Below the pieces are notes generated by a model. It did no database searches and was not told the origin of the DNA. It saw nothing but the letters and a program-made list of their open reading frames with translations. A DNA stretch of 64,000 nucleotides from positions 1-64,000 of the forward strand of contig DATNIE010000020.1 of NCBI GenBank assembly GCA_035604595.1, in the 5' to 3' direction. Positions 27,346 to 36,291 of this stretch are shown here, one piece after another (positions within the stretch are counted from its first letter, which is position 1; each line of letters starts with the position of its first letter). The position numbers were made by a program, and so were the translations under genes. This stretch comes from CAIKZZ01 sp035604595 (GTDB taxonomy: Bacteria; Pseudomonadota; Gammaproteobacteria; Steroidobacterales; Steroidobacteraceae).

Positions 27346-28098
27346 ATGAACATCCTGCTCAGCAACGACGATGGCTGGCGCGCCGACGGCCTGCGCTACC
27401 TGGCCACGGCCCTCGCGGGTCTCGGATCGCTGACGGTGGTCGCGCCGGACCGCAACCGCAGCGGGGCGTCGAACTCCCTCACGCTCTCGGCGCCGCTCAG
27501 GGTCGTCGAGTCGGATGGCCCCTGGTATGCGATCAACGGCACGCCGACCGACTGCGTGCACCTCGCGATCTCCGGGTTCCTCGCCGACGAGCAGCACCTC
27601 GTCGTGTCCGGCATCAACGACGGCGCGAACCTGGGCGATGACGTGCTGTACTCGGGGACCGTCGCGGCGGCGATGGAGGGGCGCTTCCTGGGGCTGCCGA
27701 GCATCGCGATCTCGCTGGTGGAGGAGGGCAGGCGCAACTTCGCGACCGCGGCGCGCGTCGCGCGCGAGCTGATCGAGCGCCTCACGCGCGCGCCGTTGCC
27801 GCAGGCGGCGCTGTTCAACGTCAACGTCCCGGACCGGCCGTACGATGAGCTCGCCGGGTTCAGGGCCACCCGCCTCGGCGTGCGGCACCGCTCCGAGCGC
27901 ATCGTCCGGGCCGAGGATCCGCGCGGTCGGCCTGTGTACTGGGTCGGCGCGCCGGGCGGCGGCCAGGACGCCGGCCCGGGGACGGATTTCCATGCGATCG
28001 CGCAGGGCTTCGTGTCCATCACGCCGCTGCAGATCGACCTGACGCGGCACGGCGCGCTCGCCGACCTCGATGCGTGGCTCGGGGACGTCAATGGCTGA
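27346..28098 (+). CDS. surE: 5'/3'-nucleotidase SurE
   Basis: Metal-dependent phosphatase for nucleoside monophosphates, linked to stress survival. The N-terminus MNILLSNDDGWRADGLRYL carries the metal-binding NDD (7-9, with the preceding Ser); GINDGANLGDDVLYSGTVAAAMEG follows in the usual place. 250 aa. The ATG at 27346 gives the standard start; an upstream TTG adds two residues. The first gene of surE-pcm-nlpD; its last 8 bases overlap pcm. Confidence 0.97.
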   Translation: MNILLSNDDGWRADGLRYLATALAGLGSLTVVAPDRNRSGASNSLTLSAPLRVVESDGPWYAINGTPTDCVHLAISGFLADEQHLVVSGINDGANLGDDVLYSGTVAAAMEGRFLGLPSIAISLVEEGRRNFATAARVARELIERLTRAPLPQAALFNVNVPDRPYDELAGFRATRLGVRHRSERIVRAEDPRGRPVYWVGAPGGGQDAGPGTDFHAIAQGFVSITPLQIDLTRHGALADLDAWLGDVNG

Positions 28099-28762
28099 TG
28101 CGCGCATGACCGGCATCGGCATGACCTCGGCCCGCACGCGCGAGCGCCTCGTGCAGCGACTGCGCGAACAGGGCATCCGCGACCCGCAGGTGCTCGATCG
28201 CATCCGCAACGTCCCGCGGCACCTGTTCGTCGACGAGGCCCTCTCGAGCCGCGCCTATGAGGACACGGCCCTGCCGATCGGCTTCGGCCAGACGATCTCC
28301 CAGCCCTACGTCGTCGCGCGGATGACCGAGGCCCTGCTCGGCACGTCCGGCCCGCTGCACAACGTCCTCGAGATCGGCACCGGCTGCGGCTATCAGACCG
28401 CGATCCTCGCGCCGCTCGTCGGGCGCATCTCGACGATCGAGCGCGTCAAACCCCTGCTCGACCGCGCCAAGCTGCTGCTGAAGGAGCTGGGCTTCAAGAA
28501 CGTGCGTTTCAAGTACTCGGACGGCAGTGCCGGCTGGAAGGCGCACGCGCCCTACGACGGAATTCTGGTCGCGGCCGCGGCGCACGCCGTGCCACCGGCC
28601 CTGCTGCAGCAGCTCGCGCCGAACGGCGGCCGCCTCGTGCTCCCGATCGGGCCCGACGGCAGCCAGGAGCTGATTCGGATTACCCGCCGCGACGACCACT
28701 TCCTGCGCGACAAGGTGCTTGCTGGCGTCACCTTCGTGCCGCTCGTGGGCGGCACCGGCTGA
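28091..28762 (+). CDS. pcm: Protein-L-isoaspartate O-methyltransferase
   Basis: Repairs isoaspartyl residues in aged proteins with S-adenosylmethionine. LPIGFGQTISQPYVVARMTE and the SAM loop EIGTGCGYQTAIL are diagnostic. Start ATG at 28091 overlaps surE by 8 bases and gives 223 aa, about 15 more than E. coli at the N-terminus; later ATGs (28106, 28121) are possible. Conserved surE-pcm-nlpD order. Confidence 0.96.
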   Translation: MADARMTGIGMTSARTRERLVQRLREQGIRDPQVLDRIRNVPRHLFVDEALSSRAYEDTALPIGFGQTISQPYVVARMTEALLGTSGPLHNVLEIGTGCGYQTAILAPLVGRISTIERVKPLLDRAKLLLKELGFKNVRFKYSDGSAGWKAHAPYDGILVAAAAHAVPPALLQQLAPNGGRLVLPIGPDGSQELIRITRRDDHFLRDKVLAGVTFVPLVGGTG

Positions 28763-28771
28763 AAGTCAGCC

Positions 28772-29452
28772 GTGGCCGGTGCGGGGCGAGCGCGCGCCAT
28801 TCGCGCGACAGTCCTGGCCGCGCTTCTAGGCCTCGGCCTCGCCGGCTGCGGCGCTCCGAGTCGTCCGCCGGCGCAGACCTACGTCGTCCGGGCGGGCGAT
28901 ACGCTGTACTCGATCAGCTGGCGGCACGGTCTCGACTACCACGAGGTCGCGCGCCTGAACGGCATCGGCGCCGACTACCGGCTCGCGATCGGGCAGGTGC
29001 TGCGACTGACGCCGGGCGCGCCTCTCAGGGTCCCGGCGCGGACGAGCGCAGCGCTGCCCGCGCCGCTGCCCGTGACCGCCGCGCCGCACTGGGTGTGGCC
29101 CGTCGATGGCAGGCCCGCCGGGACCATTCGGCAGCCGGCCGGCGGCATCGGGCTCACGATCGAGGGCGCGGAAGGCGCCGAGGTGCGCGCGGCGGCGGCG
29201 GGCAAGGTCGTCTACACGGGCGATGGGTTGCGGGGCTACGGCAGGCTCGTCATCATCAAGCACGACGAGGCGTGGCTGACGGCCTACGGTTACAACCGCG
29301 CGGTGTACGTCGCGGAAGGTGAGACGGTGCAGTCGGGCCAGCGGATCGCGGCGATCGGCGACGGGCCGGATCACCGCCCGATGCTGTATTTCGAGATCCG
29401 GCTGAACGGCCGGCCGGTCGATCCGGCGACCCAGTTGCCGGCGCGCCATTGA
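28772..29452 (+). CDS. nlpD: Murein hydrolase activator NlpD (LysM + degenerate LytM lipoprotein)
   Basis: Outer-membrane lipoprotein expected to activate an N-acetylmuramoyl-L-alanine amidase during division. Lipobox LAGC with Cys26; one LysM domain (YVVRAGDTLYSISWRHGL, about 36-80); LytM/M23 domain at about 115-222. The M23 zinc ligands are missing (AYGYN and YFEIR in place of H-x-H type motifs), which is the norm for NlpD/EnvC activators. At 226 aa it is shorter than E. coli NlpD (379), lacking most of the linker. GTG start. No rpoS follows. Confidence 0.93.
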   Translation: MAGAGRARAIRATVLAALLGLGLAGCGAPSRPPAQTYVVRAGDTLYSISWRHGLDYHEVARLNGIGADYRLAIGQVLRLTPGAPLRVPARTSAALPAPLPVTAAPHWVWPVDGRPAGTIRQPAGGIGLTIEGAEGAEVRAAAAGKVVYTGDGLRGYGRLVIIKHDEAWLTAYGYNRAVYVAEGETVQSGQRIAAIGDGPDHRPMLYFEIRLNGRPVDPATQLPARH

Positions 29453-29459
29453 GCGCGCC

Positions 29460-29843
29460 TCAGGCCGCGGGCGGCGCGGGAAAGATCACGGCGAGGGCGA
29501 CCGGGCGGTCCTCAGCGAGCAGCACGTTGTAGGTCCGGCAGGCGGCGCCGAGATCCATGACCTCGAGCCCGACCCTCGCCTCGGCCGCGCGCGCGAGCAC
29601 CGTCCTCGCCGGGAACTCCTGCCGGGCTCCGGTCGCGAGCAAGACGACCTCGACGCCGAGCGTGAGCACGGGCTCGAGCAGCCCCGCGTTAAGCTCCGCG
29701 ACCGACCGCACCGGCCAGTCGCGCACGATGCTCGCAGTGATGATGGCGCTCTTGACGACGACGCGGTCTTTCAGGCGCACGGCGCCTTCCGAGTAGCCGA
29801 GAATGGCGTGCGGGGCGGAGCGGGGTTCGTGGGCGAGTGGCAT
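29460..29843 (-). CDS. Mth938-like domain protein (DUF498/NDUFAF3-like)
   Basis: Small 127-aa single-domain protein. The pattern ILGYSEGAVRL, RDWPVRS, LEPVLTLGVEVVLLATGAR and LEVMDLGAACRTYNVL is characteristic of the Mth938-like family (Pfam DUF498), relatives of the mitochondrial complex I assembly factor NDUFAF3. Biochemical function in bacteria is not established. It occupies, in reverse, the place where rpoS normally follows nlpD, and its start is divergent from the RpfE-like gene with only about 20 bases between. Confidence 0.9.
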   Translation of the reverse strand: MPLAHEPRSAPHAILGYSEGAVRLKDRVVVKSAIITASIVRDWPVRSVAELNAGLLEPVLTLGVEVVLLATGARQEFPARTVLARAAEARVGLEVMDLGAACRTYNVLLAEDRPVALAVIFPAPPAA

Positions 29844-29863
29844 GCGGTCAGGTCAAGGGATTC

Positions 29864-30808
29864 ATGACGTCATTCTACGCGGCCGTCACCGATCTTCCCG
29901 TGCCAGAGGCGGCCGACTCCGCGGCCGTTGCACCGCTCCCGCGCCTTCCGGCCTTGGAGCGGCTGCTGGCCCGCGGTGAGCGTCAGCCGGCGACCCCGGA
30001 CTGGCGGCGCTGGGCGCTCGCAACCGCAGGGCTCGCGGCTCCACCGGGCGACCTGCCGCTCGGACGGCTGCTCGCCGTCGCGCACGGGCTTCACTCGACC
30101 GCACCCGATGACACCTGGCTCGCGGCGACCCCGGTGCACCTGGTGGCGGGACTGACGCGCGTTCAGCTCGATCCGGCGGGGCCGGTGGCGCTTGGGGCGA
30201 CCGCCGCCGCGGAGCTGGCCGCGCGCTTCGCGGCCGAGTGGGGAGGAGAGACGTGCGCACTGCATGCCACCGGCCCGCACCTCGTGCTCCGGCACCGCGG
30301 TGCGCTTGAGCTCGCAACCGTCGACCCGGAACTGCTCGCCGGCCGCGACATCGCGGCCGCGCTTCCCTCGGGCCGGGATGCGGGACCGATTACGCGCCTG
30401 ATGACGGAGCTGCAGATGTGGCTCCACGCGAGGCCGCCCGCAGCGACCAGGCGCCCGGTCAACGGACTGTGGCTGTGGGGCGCGGGCCGCGGGGCGCTCA
30501 ATGGCGCGCCACGCTGGCCGGTCCTCGAGTGCGCGGATCCCTATCTTGGTGCTGCGCTTCACTGTCACCCGGGCACGGCGGATCGCAGCGCGCGCATCGT
30601 AAGGTGGCATGCGCTCGATGTGCTCGGGCGCGGCGAGCCGTTCGTGTCGGTGGACGCAGCGTGGTTCGCTCCGCTCGGCCGGGCGCTCGCGACCGGTGAG
30701 CTCGATCGCGCCGAACTGCACCTCGGGGCGATCACGTGCCGTCTCTGGCCACGCCAGAGGTTTCGCGTCTGGGTCAGGCCGCGGCCGTGGTGGGAGATCG
30801 CCGCGTGA
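29864..30808 (+). CDS. RpfE-like protein of unknown function upstream of recJ
   Basis: Soluble 314-aa protein with no signal peptide or membrane segment. The best landmark is ITRLMTELQMWLHARPP followed by NGLWLWGAG (about 170-205), which I associate with the RpfE/COG4255 family found upstream of recJ in xanthomonads and beta-proteobacteria, often annotated as phosphoglycerate mutase-like without evidence. Start: ATG at 29864 has AAGGGA just upstream; a GTG at 29837 would overlap the divergent neighbour. The stop overlaps the recJ GTG (GTGA), implying coupling. Function unknown. Confidence 0.78.
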   Translation: MTSFYAAVTDLPVPEAADSAAVAPLPRLPALERLLARGERQPATPDWRRWALATAGLAAPPGDLPLGRLLAVAHGLHSTAPDDTWLAATPVHLVAGLTRVQLDPAGPVALGATAAAELAARFAAEWGGETCALHATGPHLVLRHRGALELATVDPELLAGRDIAAALPSGRDAGPITRLMTELQMWLHARPPAATRRPVNGLWLWGAGRGALNGAPRWPVLECADPYLGAALHCHPGTADRSARIVRWHALDVLGRGEPFVSVDAAWFAPLGRALATGELDRAELHLGAITCRLWPRQRFRVWVRPRPWWEIAA

Positions 30809-32520
30809 AACGCCGGCCCATCGAGCGACGCCCGATCCCGCCGGAGGTGACGCTCCCGGCCTCGCTCCACCCGGTGCTCCGGCGGATCTATGCCGCGCGC
30901 GGCGTCTCCTCGGCCGAGGATCTCGAGCTCGGCCTCGAGCGGCTGCTCCCGGTCGGCACGCTCGACGGCGTGGAGCAGGGCGCCGAGCTCCTCGCGCGCC
31001 ACGTGGCTCAGGGACATCACATTCTCGTGATCGGCGACTACGATGCGGACGGCGCCACCGCGAGTGCGCTCGTCGTGCGCACCCTCAGGCGCTTCGGGCA
31101 TGCCGCTGCCGGCTACCTCGTGCCTGACCGGTTTCGCTTCGGCTACGGACTGACCCCCGAAATCGTCGCACTCGCCGCCGAGCGCGGGCCTGCCCTGATC
31201 GTGACCGTCGACAATGGCGTATCGAGTCTTGAAGGCGTTGCGGCCGCGCGCGCGCGCGGCATCGATGTGCTGGTCACCGACCATCACCTGCCGGGCCCGG
31301 TGCTGCCGCAGGCCTCGGCGATCGTCAATCCCAACCTCGAGGGCGCGCATTTCGCGAGCCGCGCGCTCGCCGGGGTCGGCGTCGCGTTCTACGTGCTGCT
31401 CGCGCTCGGCCGCCGGCTCGGCGTGCCCGCCGCCATCGCCGCCGAGTTCCTCGACCTCGTCGCGCTCGGCACCGTCGCCGACGTCGTGCCGCTCGACCGG
31501 AACAACCGGGTGCTCGTTGAGGCGGGACTGAAGCGCATCCGCGCCGGGCGCTGCGTGCCCGGAATCGCCGCGCTCGTCGCGGTCGCCGGCCGCCGGCTTG
31601 CCGACGTCGGCACGACCGACCTCGGCTTCTTCGTCGGGCCCCGCCTCAATGCCGCCGGGAGGCTCGAGGACATGTCGATCGGAATCGAGTGCCTGCTCAC
31701 CGACGACCCGGAGCGCGCGCGCGAGCTCGCCGCGCGTCTCGATCGGCTCAATGCCGAGCGCCGCTCGATCGAGGCCAGGATGCAGCAGGAGGCGCTCGCG
31801 ATCGTCGCGCGGCTGAACCTCGAGGAACCTGGCGCGCGACTGCCCGCGGCCCTCAGCCTCTACGATGCCGACTGGCACCCCGGCGTCGTCGGCCTCGTCG
31901 CGGCCCGCGTCAAGGAGGACGTCCACCGCCCGGTGATCGCGTTCGCCCCCGCCGAGGGCGGCCTCGCGCGCGGATCGGCGCGCTCGGTCGCGGGCATCCA
32001 CGTGCGCGATGCGCTCGAGGCGGTCGCGACGCGCCACCCCGGGCTCATCGACAAGTTCGGCGGACACGCGATGGCGGCGGGGCTGACGCTGCCGGTCGCG
32101 CGCCTGCGCGAGTTCGGCCGGGCTTTCGCGCTGGAGGTGGAGCGACGCGCCGCACCCGGGCTCCTCGACGGGATCCTGCTGACCGACGGGGCCCTCGCCG
32201 CCGCCGAGATGACGCTCGAGCTGGCCGAACGGCTGCGCGCGGCAGGGCCGTGGGGCTCGGGATTTCCGGAGCCGACCTTCGATGGGGAGTTCAGCGTCGT
32301 CGAGTCGCGGGTGCTCGGCGAGCGGCACCTCAAGCTCTGGGTCCGGGCGGAGCCGAAGGCCGCGCCGCAGGAAGCGATCGCGTTCGGGTGGCTCGCGAGG
32401 ACCGGCGCGCACGTCCCGCGCCGGGATGCGCGCGTGCGCCTCGTGTACCGGCTCGACGTCAACGAGTACCAGGGGATCCGCCGGCCGCAGCTGCTGATCG
32501 AATACCTGGAAGGGGCGTGA
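30805..32520 (+). CDS. recJ: Single-stranded-DNA-specific exonuclease RecJ
   Basis: 5'-3' ssDNA exonuclease for recombination and mismatch repair. DHH-family motifs: GDYDADG (Asp78, Asp80), VDNG, and DHH at 159-161 (TDHHLPG). The C-terminal DHHA1 motif GGHAMAAGLTL and the OB-fold follow. GTG at 30805 overlaps the upstream stop, gives 571 aa (E. coli 577) and begins RRPIERRPIP; upstream in-frame GTGs at 30787/30790 are alternatives. Confidence 0.96.
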   Translation: MKRRPIERRPIPPEVTLPASLHPVLRRIYAARGVSSAEDLELGLERLLPVGTLDGVEQGAELLARHVAQGHHILVIGDYDADGATASALVVRTLRRFGHAAAGYLVPDRFRFGYGLTPEIVALAAERGPALIVTVDNGVSSLEGVAAARARGIDVLVTDHHLPGPVLPQASAIVNPNLEGAHFASRALAGVGVAFYVLLALGRRLGVPAAIAAEFLDLVALGTVADVVPLDRNNRVLVEAGLKRIRAGRCVPGIAALVAVAGRRLADVGTTDLGFFVGPRLNAAGRLEDMSIGIECLLTDDPERARELAARLDRLNAERRSIEARMQQEALAIVARLNLEEPGARLPAALSLYDADWHPGVVGLVAARVKEDVHRPVIAFAPAEGGLARGSARSVAGIHVRDALEAVATRHPGLIDKFGGHAMAAGLTLPVARLREFGRAFALEVERRAAPGLLDGILLTDGALAAAEMTLELAERLRAAGPWGSGFPEPTFDGEFSVVESRVLGERHLKLWVRAEPKAAPQEAIAFGWLARTGAHVPRRDARVRLVYRLDVNEYQGIRRPQLLIEYLEGA

Positions 32521-32529
32521 CGCGCCGCA

Positions 32530-32538
32530 TGCTATGAT
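32530..32538 (+). promoter_or_regulatory. Extended -10 promoter element for prfB
   Basis: TGCTATGAT (TGn plus TATGAT) lies between the recJ stop and the prfB ATG; the start site would be near 32545, giving a leader of about 24 bases. No recognisable -35, as is common for extended -10 promoters. Confidence 0.5.
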
Positions 32539-32568
32539 CCGCGGCGATTTTCGCACTGCGCCCACGCC

Positions 32569-33682
32569 ATGCACGCCGATGTCACGCCACTCGTCGCTCC
32601 ACTTCGCCGCCAGCTCAAGGATCTCGGGGAACGCCTCGCCTCCTTGAGGGGGTATCTTTGAGTACGAGCGCAAGAGCGAGCGGCTGGCCGAAGTAAGCCG
32701 CGAACTCGAGGATCCGAAGATCTGGGACAACCCCGACAGGGCGCAGGCGCTCGGCCGCGAGCGCGCGCAGCTCGAGGACGTCACGGGCCGGCTCAACAGG
32801 GTGCGCGACGGGATTGCCGGCGCCGCGGAGCTCCTCGAGCTCGCCGAGACCGAAGGCGAGGCCGCGACGATCGCGGCACTCGCGCGCGATGCCGGCAAAC
32901 TCGAGTCCGAGGTGCGCCGCTTCGAGCACGAGCGCATGTTCCCCGGGCCCATGGACGCGCACAGCGCCTACCTCGACATCCAGGCCGGCGCGGGCGGTAC
33001 CGAGGCACAGGACTGGGCGCAGATGCTGATGCGGATGTACCTCAAGTGGGCCGACGCCCACGGCTTTCGCGTCGAGGTCATGGACCAGAGCGAGGGCGAA
33101 GTGGCCGGCATCAAGGGCGCCTCGCTCCGGGTCGAGGGCGATCACGCCTACGGGTGGCTGCGGACGGAGACCGGCGTCCACCGGCTCGTGCGCAAGTCGC
33201 CGTTCGACTCCGGCAACCGCCGCCACACCTCGTTCGCCTCGGTGTTCGTCTCCCCCGAGGTCGACGAGGACATCAACATCGAGGTCAACCCCGCGGATCT
33301 TGAGGTCGACACCTACCGCTCGAGCGGCGCGGGCGGCCAGCATGTGAATAAGACCGAGTCGGCGATCCGGATCAGGCACATGCCGAGCGGCATCGTCGTC
33401 GCCTGCCAGAGCGAGCGCAGCCAGCACAAGAACCGCTCCACGGCGATGAAGATGCTGAAGGCGAAGCTCTACGAGCTCGAGTTCAACAAGCGCAACGCCG
33501 CCGCCAAGGTGCTCGAGGATTCGAAGTCCGACGTCAGCTGGGGCAACCAGATCCGCTCGTACGTGCTCGACCAGTCGCGGATCAAGGACCTCAGGACCAA
33601 CGTCGAGGTCGGCAACACGACGGCGGTGCTCGACGGCGACCTCGACCAGTTCATGGAAGCGAGCCTGAAGCAGGGGCTGTGA
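32569..33682 (+). CDS. prfB: Peptide chain release factor 2, decoded by programmed +1 frameshift
   Basis: Releases peptides at UGA and UAA. The first 30 codons (32569-32658) end in CTT followed by an in-frame TGA; ribosomes slip +1 and continue at GAG (32660). Frames joined this way give 370 aa. The second frame opens EYERKSERLAEV, matching the E. coli RF2 sequence after its own shift. The anticodon-mimic SPF (KSPFDSG) and catalytic GGQ (255-257) are intact. An annotator that ignores the shift would lose the N-terminal domain. Followed by lysS after 2 bases. Confidence 0.97.
32647..32661 (+). promoter_or_regulatory. prfB +1 frameshift site
   Basis: AGGGGG, three bases (TAT), then CTT TGA: identical in element order and spacing to the E. 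coli site. The internal Shine-Dalgarno-like AGGGGG (32647-32652) helps slippage at CTT when UGA termination is slow, so RF2 limits its own synthesis. The base after TGA is G. Confidence 0.95.
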
Positions 33683-33684
33683 CG

Positions 33685-35187
33685 ATGACCGACGCCGCGC
33701 ATCCCGGACTCGCCGACGAGAACAAGCTGATCGCCGAGCGGCGCGCCAAGCTTGCGGCGCTGCGCGCGGCCGGCCAGGCGTTCCCCAACGACTTCCGTCG
33801 CGATGCGCACGCGGGCGACCTCGCGCGCGCCTTCGGGGACAAGCCCGCCGAGTGGTTCGGTTCCCACCCGACCCGGGTGCGGGTCGCCGGCCGGATGCTG
33901 GCCAAGCGCGACATGGGCAAGTCGAGCTTCGCGAACCTGCAGGATTCGAGCGGGCAGATACAGCTGTTCCTGCAGGCGAGTGCGCTCGAGGGCGACTACG
34001 CGGCGTTCAAGGACTGGGACGTCGGCGACATCGTCGGGGCCGAGGGCCTGCTGATGCGCACGCGGACCGGCGAGCTGTCAGTGCGGGCCGAGCACCTGCG
34101 ACTGCTCGTCAAGGCACTGCGGCCGCTGCCCGACAAATGGCACGGGCTGACCGACACCGAGGCACGCTACCGCCAGCGCTATGTCGACCTGATCGTCAAT
34201 CCCGCGAGCCGCGCGGTGTTCGAGCTCAGGACCCGGATCGTCGCGTTTCTCCGGCAGTTCCTCGACGCCAGCGGATTCATGGAGGTCGAGACGCCGATGA
34301 TGCAGCCGATTCCCGGCGGGGCGGTCGCGCGACCGTTCGTCACGCATCACAACGCGCTCGACCTCGACATGTACCTCAGGGTCGCCCCGGAGCTCTACCT
34401 GAAGCGGCTCGTGGTCGGCGGGTTCGAGCGCGTCTATGAGATCAACCGCAACTTCCGCAACGAGGGCCTCTCGACGCGCCACAATCCCGAGTTCACGATG
34501 CTCGAGCTCTACCAGGCCTACGCCGACTACCGCGACTTCATGGATCTCGTCGAGCGGATGCTGAAGGGCCTCGTCGACAGCGTGCTCGGCACGCGCCTGC
34601 TCGACTACCAGGGTACGCCGGTCGACCTGGGCCCCGCGTTCCGGCGGGTGACGATCGAGCAGCTGCTGATCGAGCACAACCCCGGCATAGACCCGATGAG
34701 CCTGCGCGACGCCGGCTATCTGTGCCGTGTCCTCGATGACCGGGGGATCGCCCACGATCGGTCGGACAGCCCGGGCAAACTGCAGATCGACCTCTTTGAC
34801 AAGACCGTCGAGCACGCGCTCGTGCAGCCGACGTTCGTCTACGCCTACCCGACCGACGTGTCGCCGCTGTCCCGCTGCAATGATTCCGACCCGTTCGTCA
34901 CCGACCGCTTCGAGTTCTTCGCCGCCGGCCGCGAGCTGGCCAACGGGTTCTCCGAGCTCAACGATCCCGAGGAGCAGGCCGCGAGGTTCAGGGCGCAGGC
35001 CGCGCGCAAGGATGCGGGCGATGCCGAGGCGATGTACTTCGACGCCGACTACGTGCGGGCGCTCGAGTATGGTCTGCCGCCGGCCGCGGGCCTCGGGGTT
35101 GGCGTCGACCGCCTCGTGATGCTGTGCGCGAACGTGCCCTCGATCCGCGACGTGCTGCTGTTCCCGCAGCTCAAGCCCGAATCCTGA
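33685..35187 (+). CDS. lysS: Lysyl-tRNA synthetase (class II)
   Basis: Charges tRNA(Lys). N-terminal OB-fold anticodon domain (about 60-145: VRVAGRMLAKRDMGKSSFANLQD), then class II motifs 1-3: LDASGFMEVETPMMQP, FERVYEINRNFRNEGLSTRHNPEFTM and the C-terminal GLGVGVDRLVML. ATG at 33685 (AGGGG upstream) is preferred over GTG at 33679. 500 aa. prfB-lysS is a conserved pair, also seen in the xanthomonad rpf region. Confidence 0.97.
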   Translation: MTDAAHPGLADENKLIAERRAKLAALRAAGQAFPNDFRRDAHAGDLARAFGDKPAEWFGSHPTRVRVAGRMLAKRDMGKSSFANLQDSSGQIQLFLQASALEGDYAAFKDWDVGDIVGAEGLLMRTRTGELSVRAEHLRLLVKALRPLPDKWHGLTDTEARYRQRYVDLIVNPASRAVFELRTRIVAFLRQFLDASGFMEVETPMMQPIPGGAVARPFVTHHNALDLDMYLRVAPELYLKRLVVGGFERVYEINRNFRNEGLSTRHNPEFTMLELYQAYADYRDFMDLVERMLKGLVDSVLGTRLLDYQGTPVDLGPAFRRVTIEQLLIEHNPGIDPMSLRDAGYLCRVLDDRGIAHDRSDSPGKLQIDLFDKTVEHALVQPTFVYAYPTDVSPLSRCNDSDPFVTDRFEFFAAGRELANGFSELNDPEEQAARFRAQAARKDAGDAEAMYFDADYVRALEYGLPPAAGLGVGVDRLVMLCANVPSIRDVLLFPQLKPES

Positions 35188-35244
35188 CCCGGCCGCGCGG
35201 TACCCGGGCCGGCGTCACTGCGCACGCGCCCCCGGGGACCGCCC

Positions 35245-36129
35245 TCAGCTCACGGCGTACGGGAGTGAGGCGGGCTCGAGACCCGCGCCGGCCGCGGTCT
35301 GGAGCGGCTGGTCGCGCGCCTCGAGGTTGACAACCGCGAGCAGCTCCACGCCCGACTGCGCGGGCGCGGCCCGCACGACCTCGCCGACCTTGGTGCCCTC
35401 GAGCGTGAGCGGCGCGCCGGGCTCGGGGATTGCGGTGAGATTGGCGCTCCGGTAGCGGAACATCCGGCGCTTGATCCGCCCGAGGTTCTGCGTGCGCGCG
35501 ACGATTTCCTGGCCCGTGTAGCAGCCTTTCGTGAAGCTGATCGCTCCGACGAGGTCAAGGTTCAGCATCTGCGGCACCCACTGCTCGGTGGTCGCGCCGA
35601 CGACGCTCGGCTCGCCGGCGCGGATGGCGGCGAGCTCGAACGCCGCGGGTGAGGCGGGCGTCACGCCCGGGGCGAGGCGCGCGGCGAGCGCAGCGGCCGG
35701 CCCGATCAGCACCGCACGATCGGTGAGCCGCAGAAGGCTCAGGTCCGCGCTCAGGCGCTGGTGGGCGGCGCCTCGCGCCGCGCCGAATGCGGCATCGAGC
35801 TCGCCAGGCGACTCCGGGACGACCGCCGCGACCGCGAGCGCCTCCCCGGGAAGCGAGAGTGCGACCTTCGATCGCAGCACGAAGCGGCGCAGCCGCTCGA
35901 GCAGCGCCTGGGCAAGCTCGGCCGGCACCACGACCACGATCGCCGCGTCGCGTTCGACGAGGCTCGTGAGCGCGAGCACGCGCCCCTGGGGCGAGAGAAA
36001 CGCGCCGGAGACGACCGCCTCGGGAGTCAGCCCGGCGACGTCCTGCGTCAGCTGCCCCTGCAGAAAGCGCGCGCGGTCGGCCCCTGAGATCTGGAGCGTC
36101 GCGCGGGTGGGCAGAGGACAGAGCATCAT
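35245..36129 (-). CDS. ygfZ: Folate-binding Fe-S cluster repair protein YgfZ
   Basis: Tetrahydrofolate-dependent factor for assembly or repair of Fe-S proteins such as MiaB and SDH. The diagnostic KGCYTGQE-x3-R motif is at about 201-212 with the conserved Cys203. N-terminal ISGADRARFLQGQLTQDV is the GcvT-like folate domain. The open frame extends 45 codons further upstream; I chose the ATG at 36129 because family proteins start just before this region. 294 aa. Convergent with lysS and divergent from the SDH operon. Confidence 0.92.
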   Translation of the reverse strand: MMLCPLPTRATLQISGADRARFLQGQLTQDVAGLTPEAVVSGAFLSPQGRVLALTSLVERDAAIVVVVPAELAQALLERLRRFVLRSKVALSLPGEALAVAAVVPESPGELDAAFGAARGAAHQRLSADLSLLRLTDRAVLIGPAAALAARLAPGVTPASPAAFELAAIRAGEPSVVGATTEQWVPQMLNLDLVGAISFTKGCYTGQEIVARTQNLGRIKRRMFRYRSANLTAIPEPGAPLTLEGTKVGEVVRAAPAQSGVELLAVVNLEARDQPLQTAAGAGLEPASLPYAVS

Positions 36130-36291
36130 GCGAACGCAACTCCGGAGGACACGCAGCAGGATTGTCGCCGGCGCGGGCATCGCTGTCACAGGAAAACATC
36201 GGTGCCTCGCGGCGCCGAACGACCCAATTGCCCGAATCACAAGGGTTTTAAGCTGGTGCTGCACCGCCGTAATGTGGCACTATCGGCGGTG

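Noticed and set aside
28772..29452. NlpD as an active M23 endopeptidase
   Set aside because: The zinc-ligand positions are replaced (AYGYN, YFEIR), so it is an activator-type LytM domain rather than an enzyme.
30565..32952. A 795-codon minus-strand frame opposite recJ and the prfB start
   Set aside because: Shadow of recJ; no start context or conserved motif, and it would run through the prfB promoter and frameshift site.
35188..35213. GC-rich inverted repeat (CCGGCC / GGCCGG) between convergent lysS and ygfZ
   Set aside because: The loop is 12 bases and no T tract follows on either strand, so it does not qualify as an intrinsic terminator by eye; such pairs arise by chance at this G+C.
36130..36291. 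Possible promoters (TTGCCC, TTTTAA, TAATGT) between ygfZ and the SDH operon
   Set aside because: None pairs a decent -35 with a decent -10 at acceptable spacing; a promoter must exist for sdh but I cannot place it.
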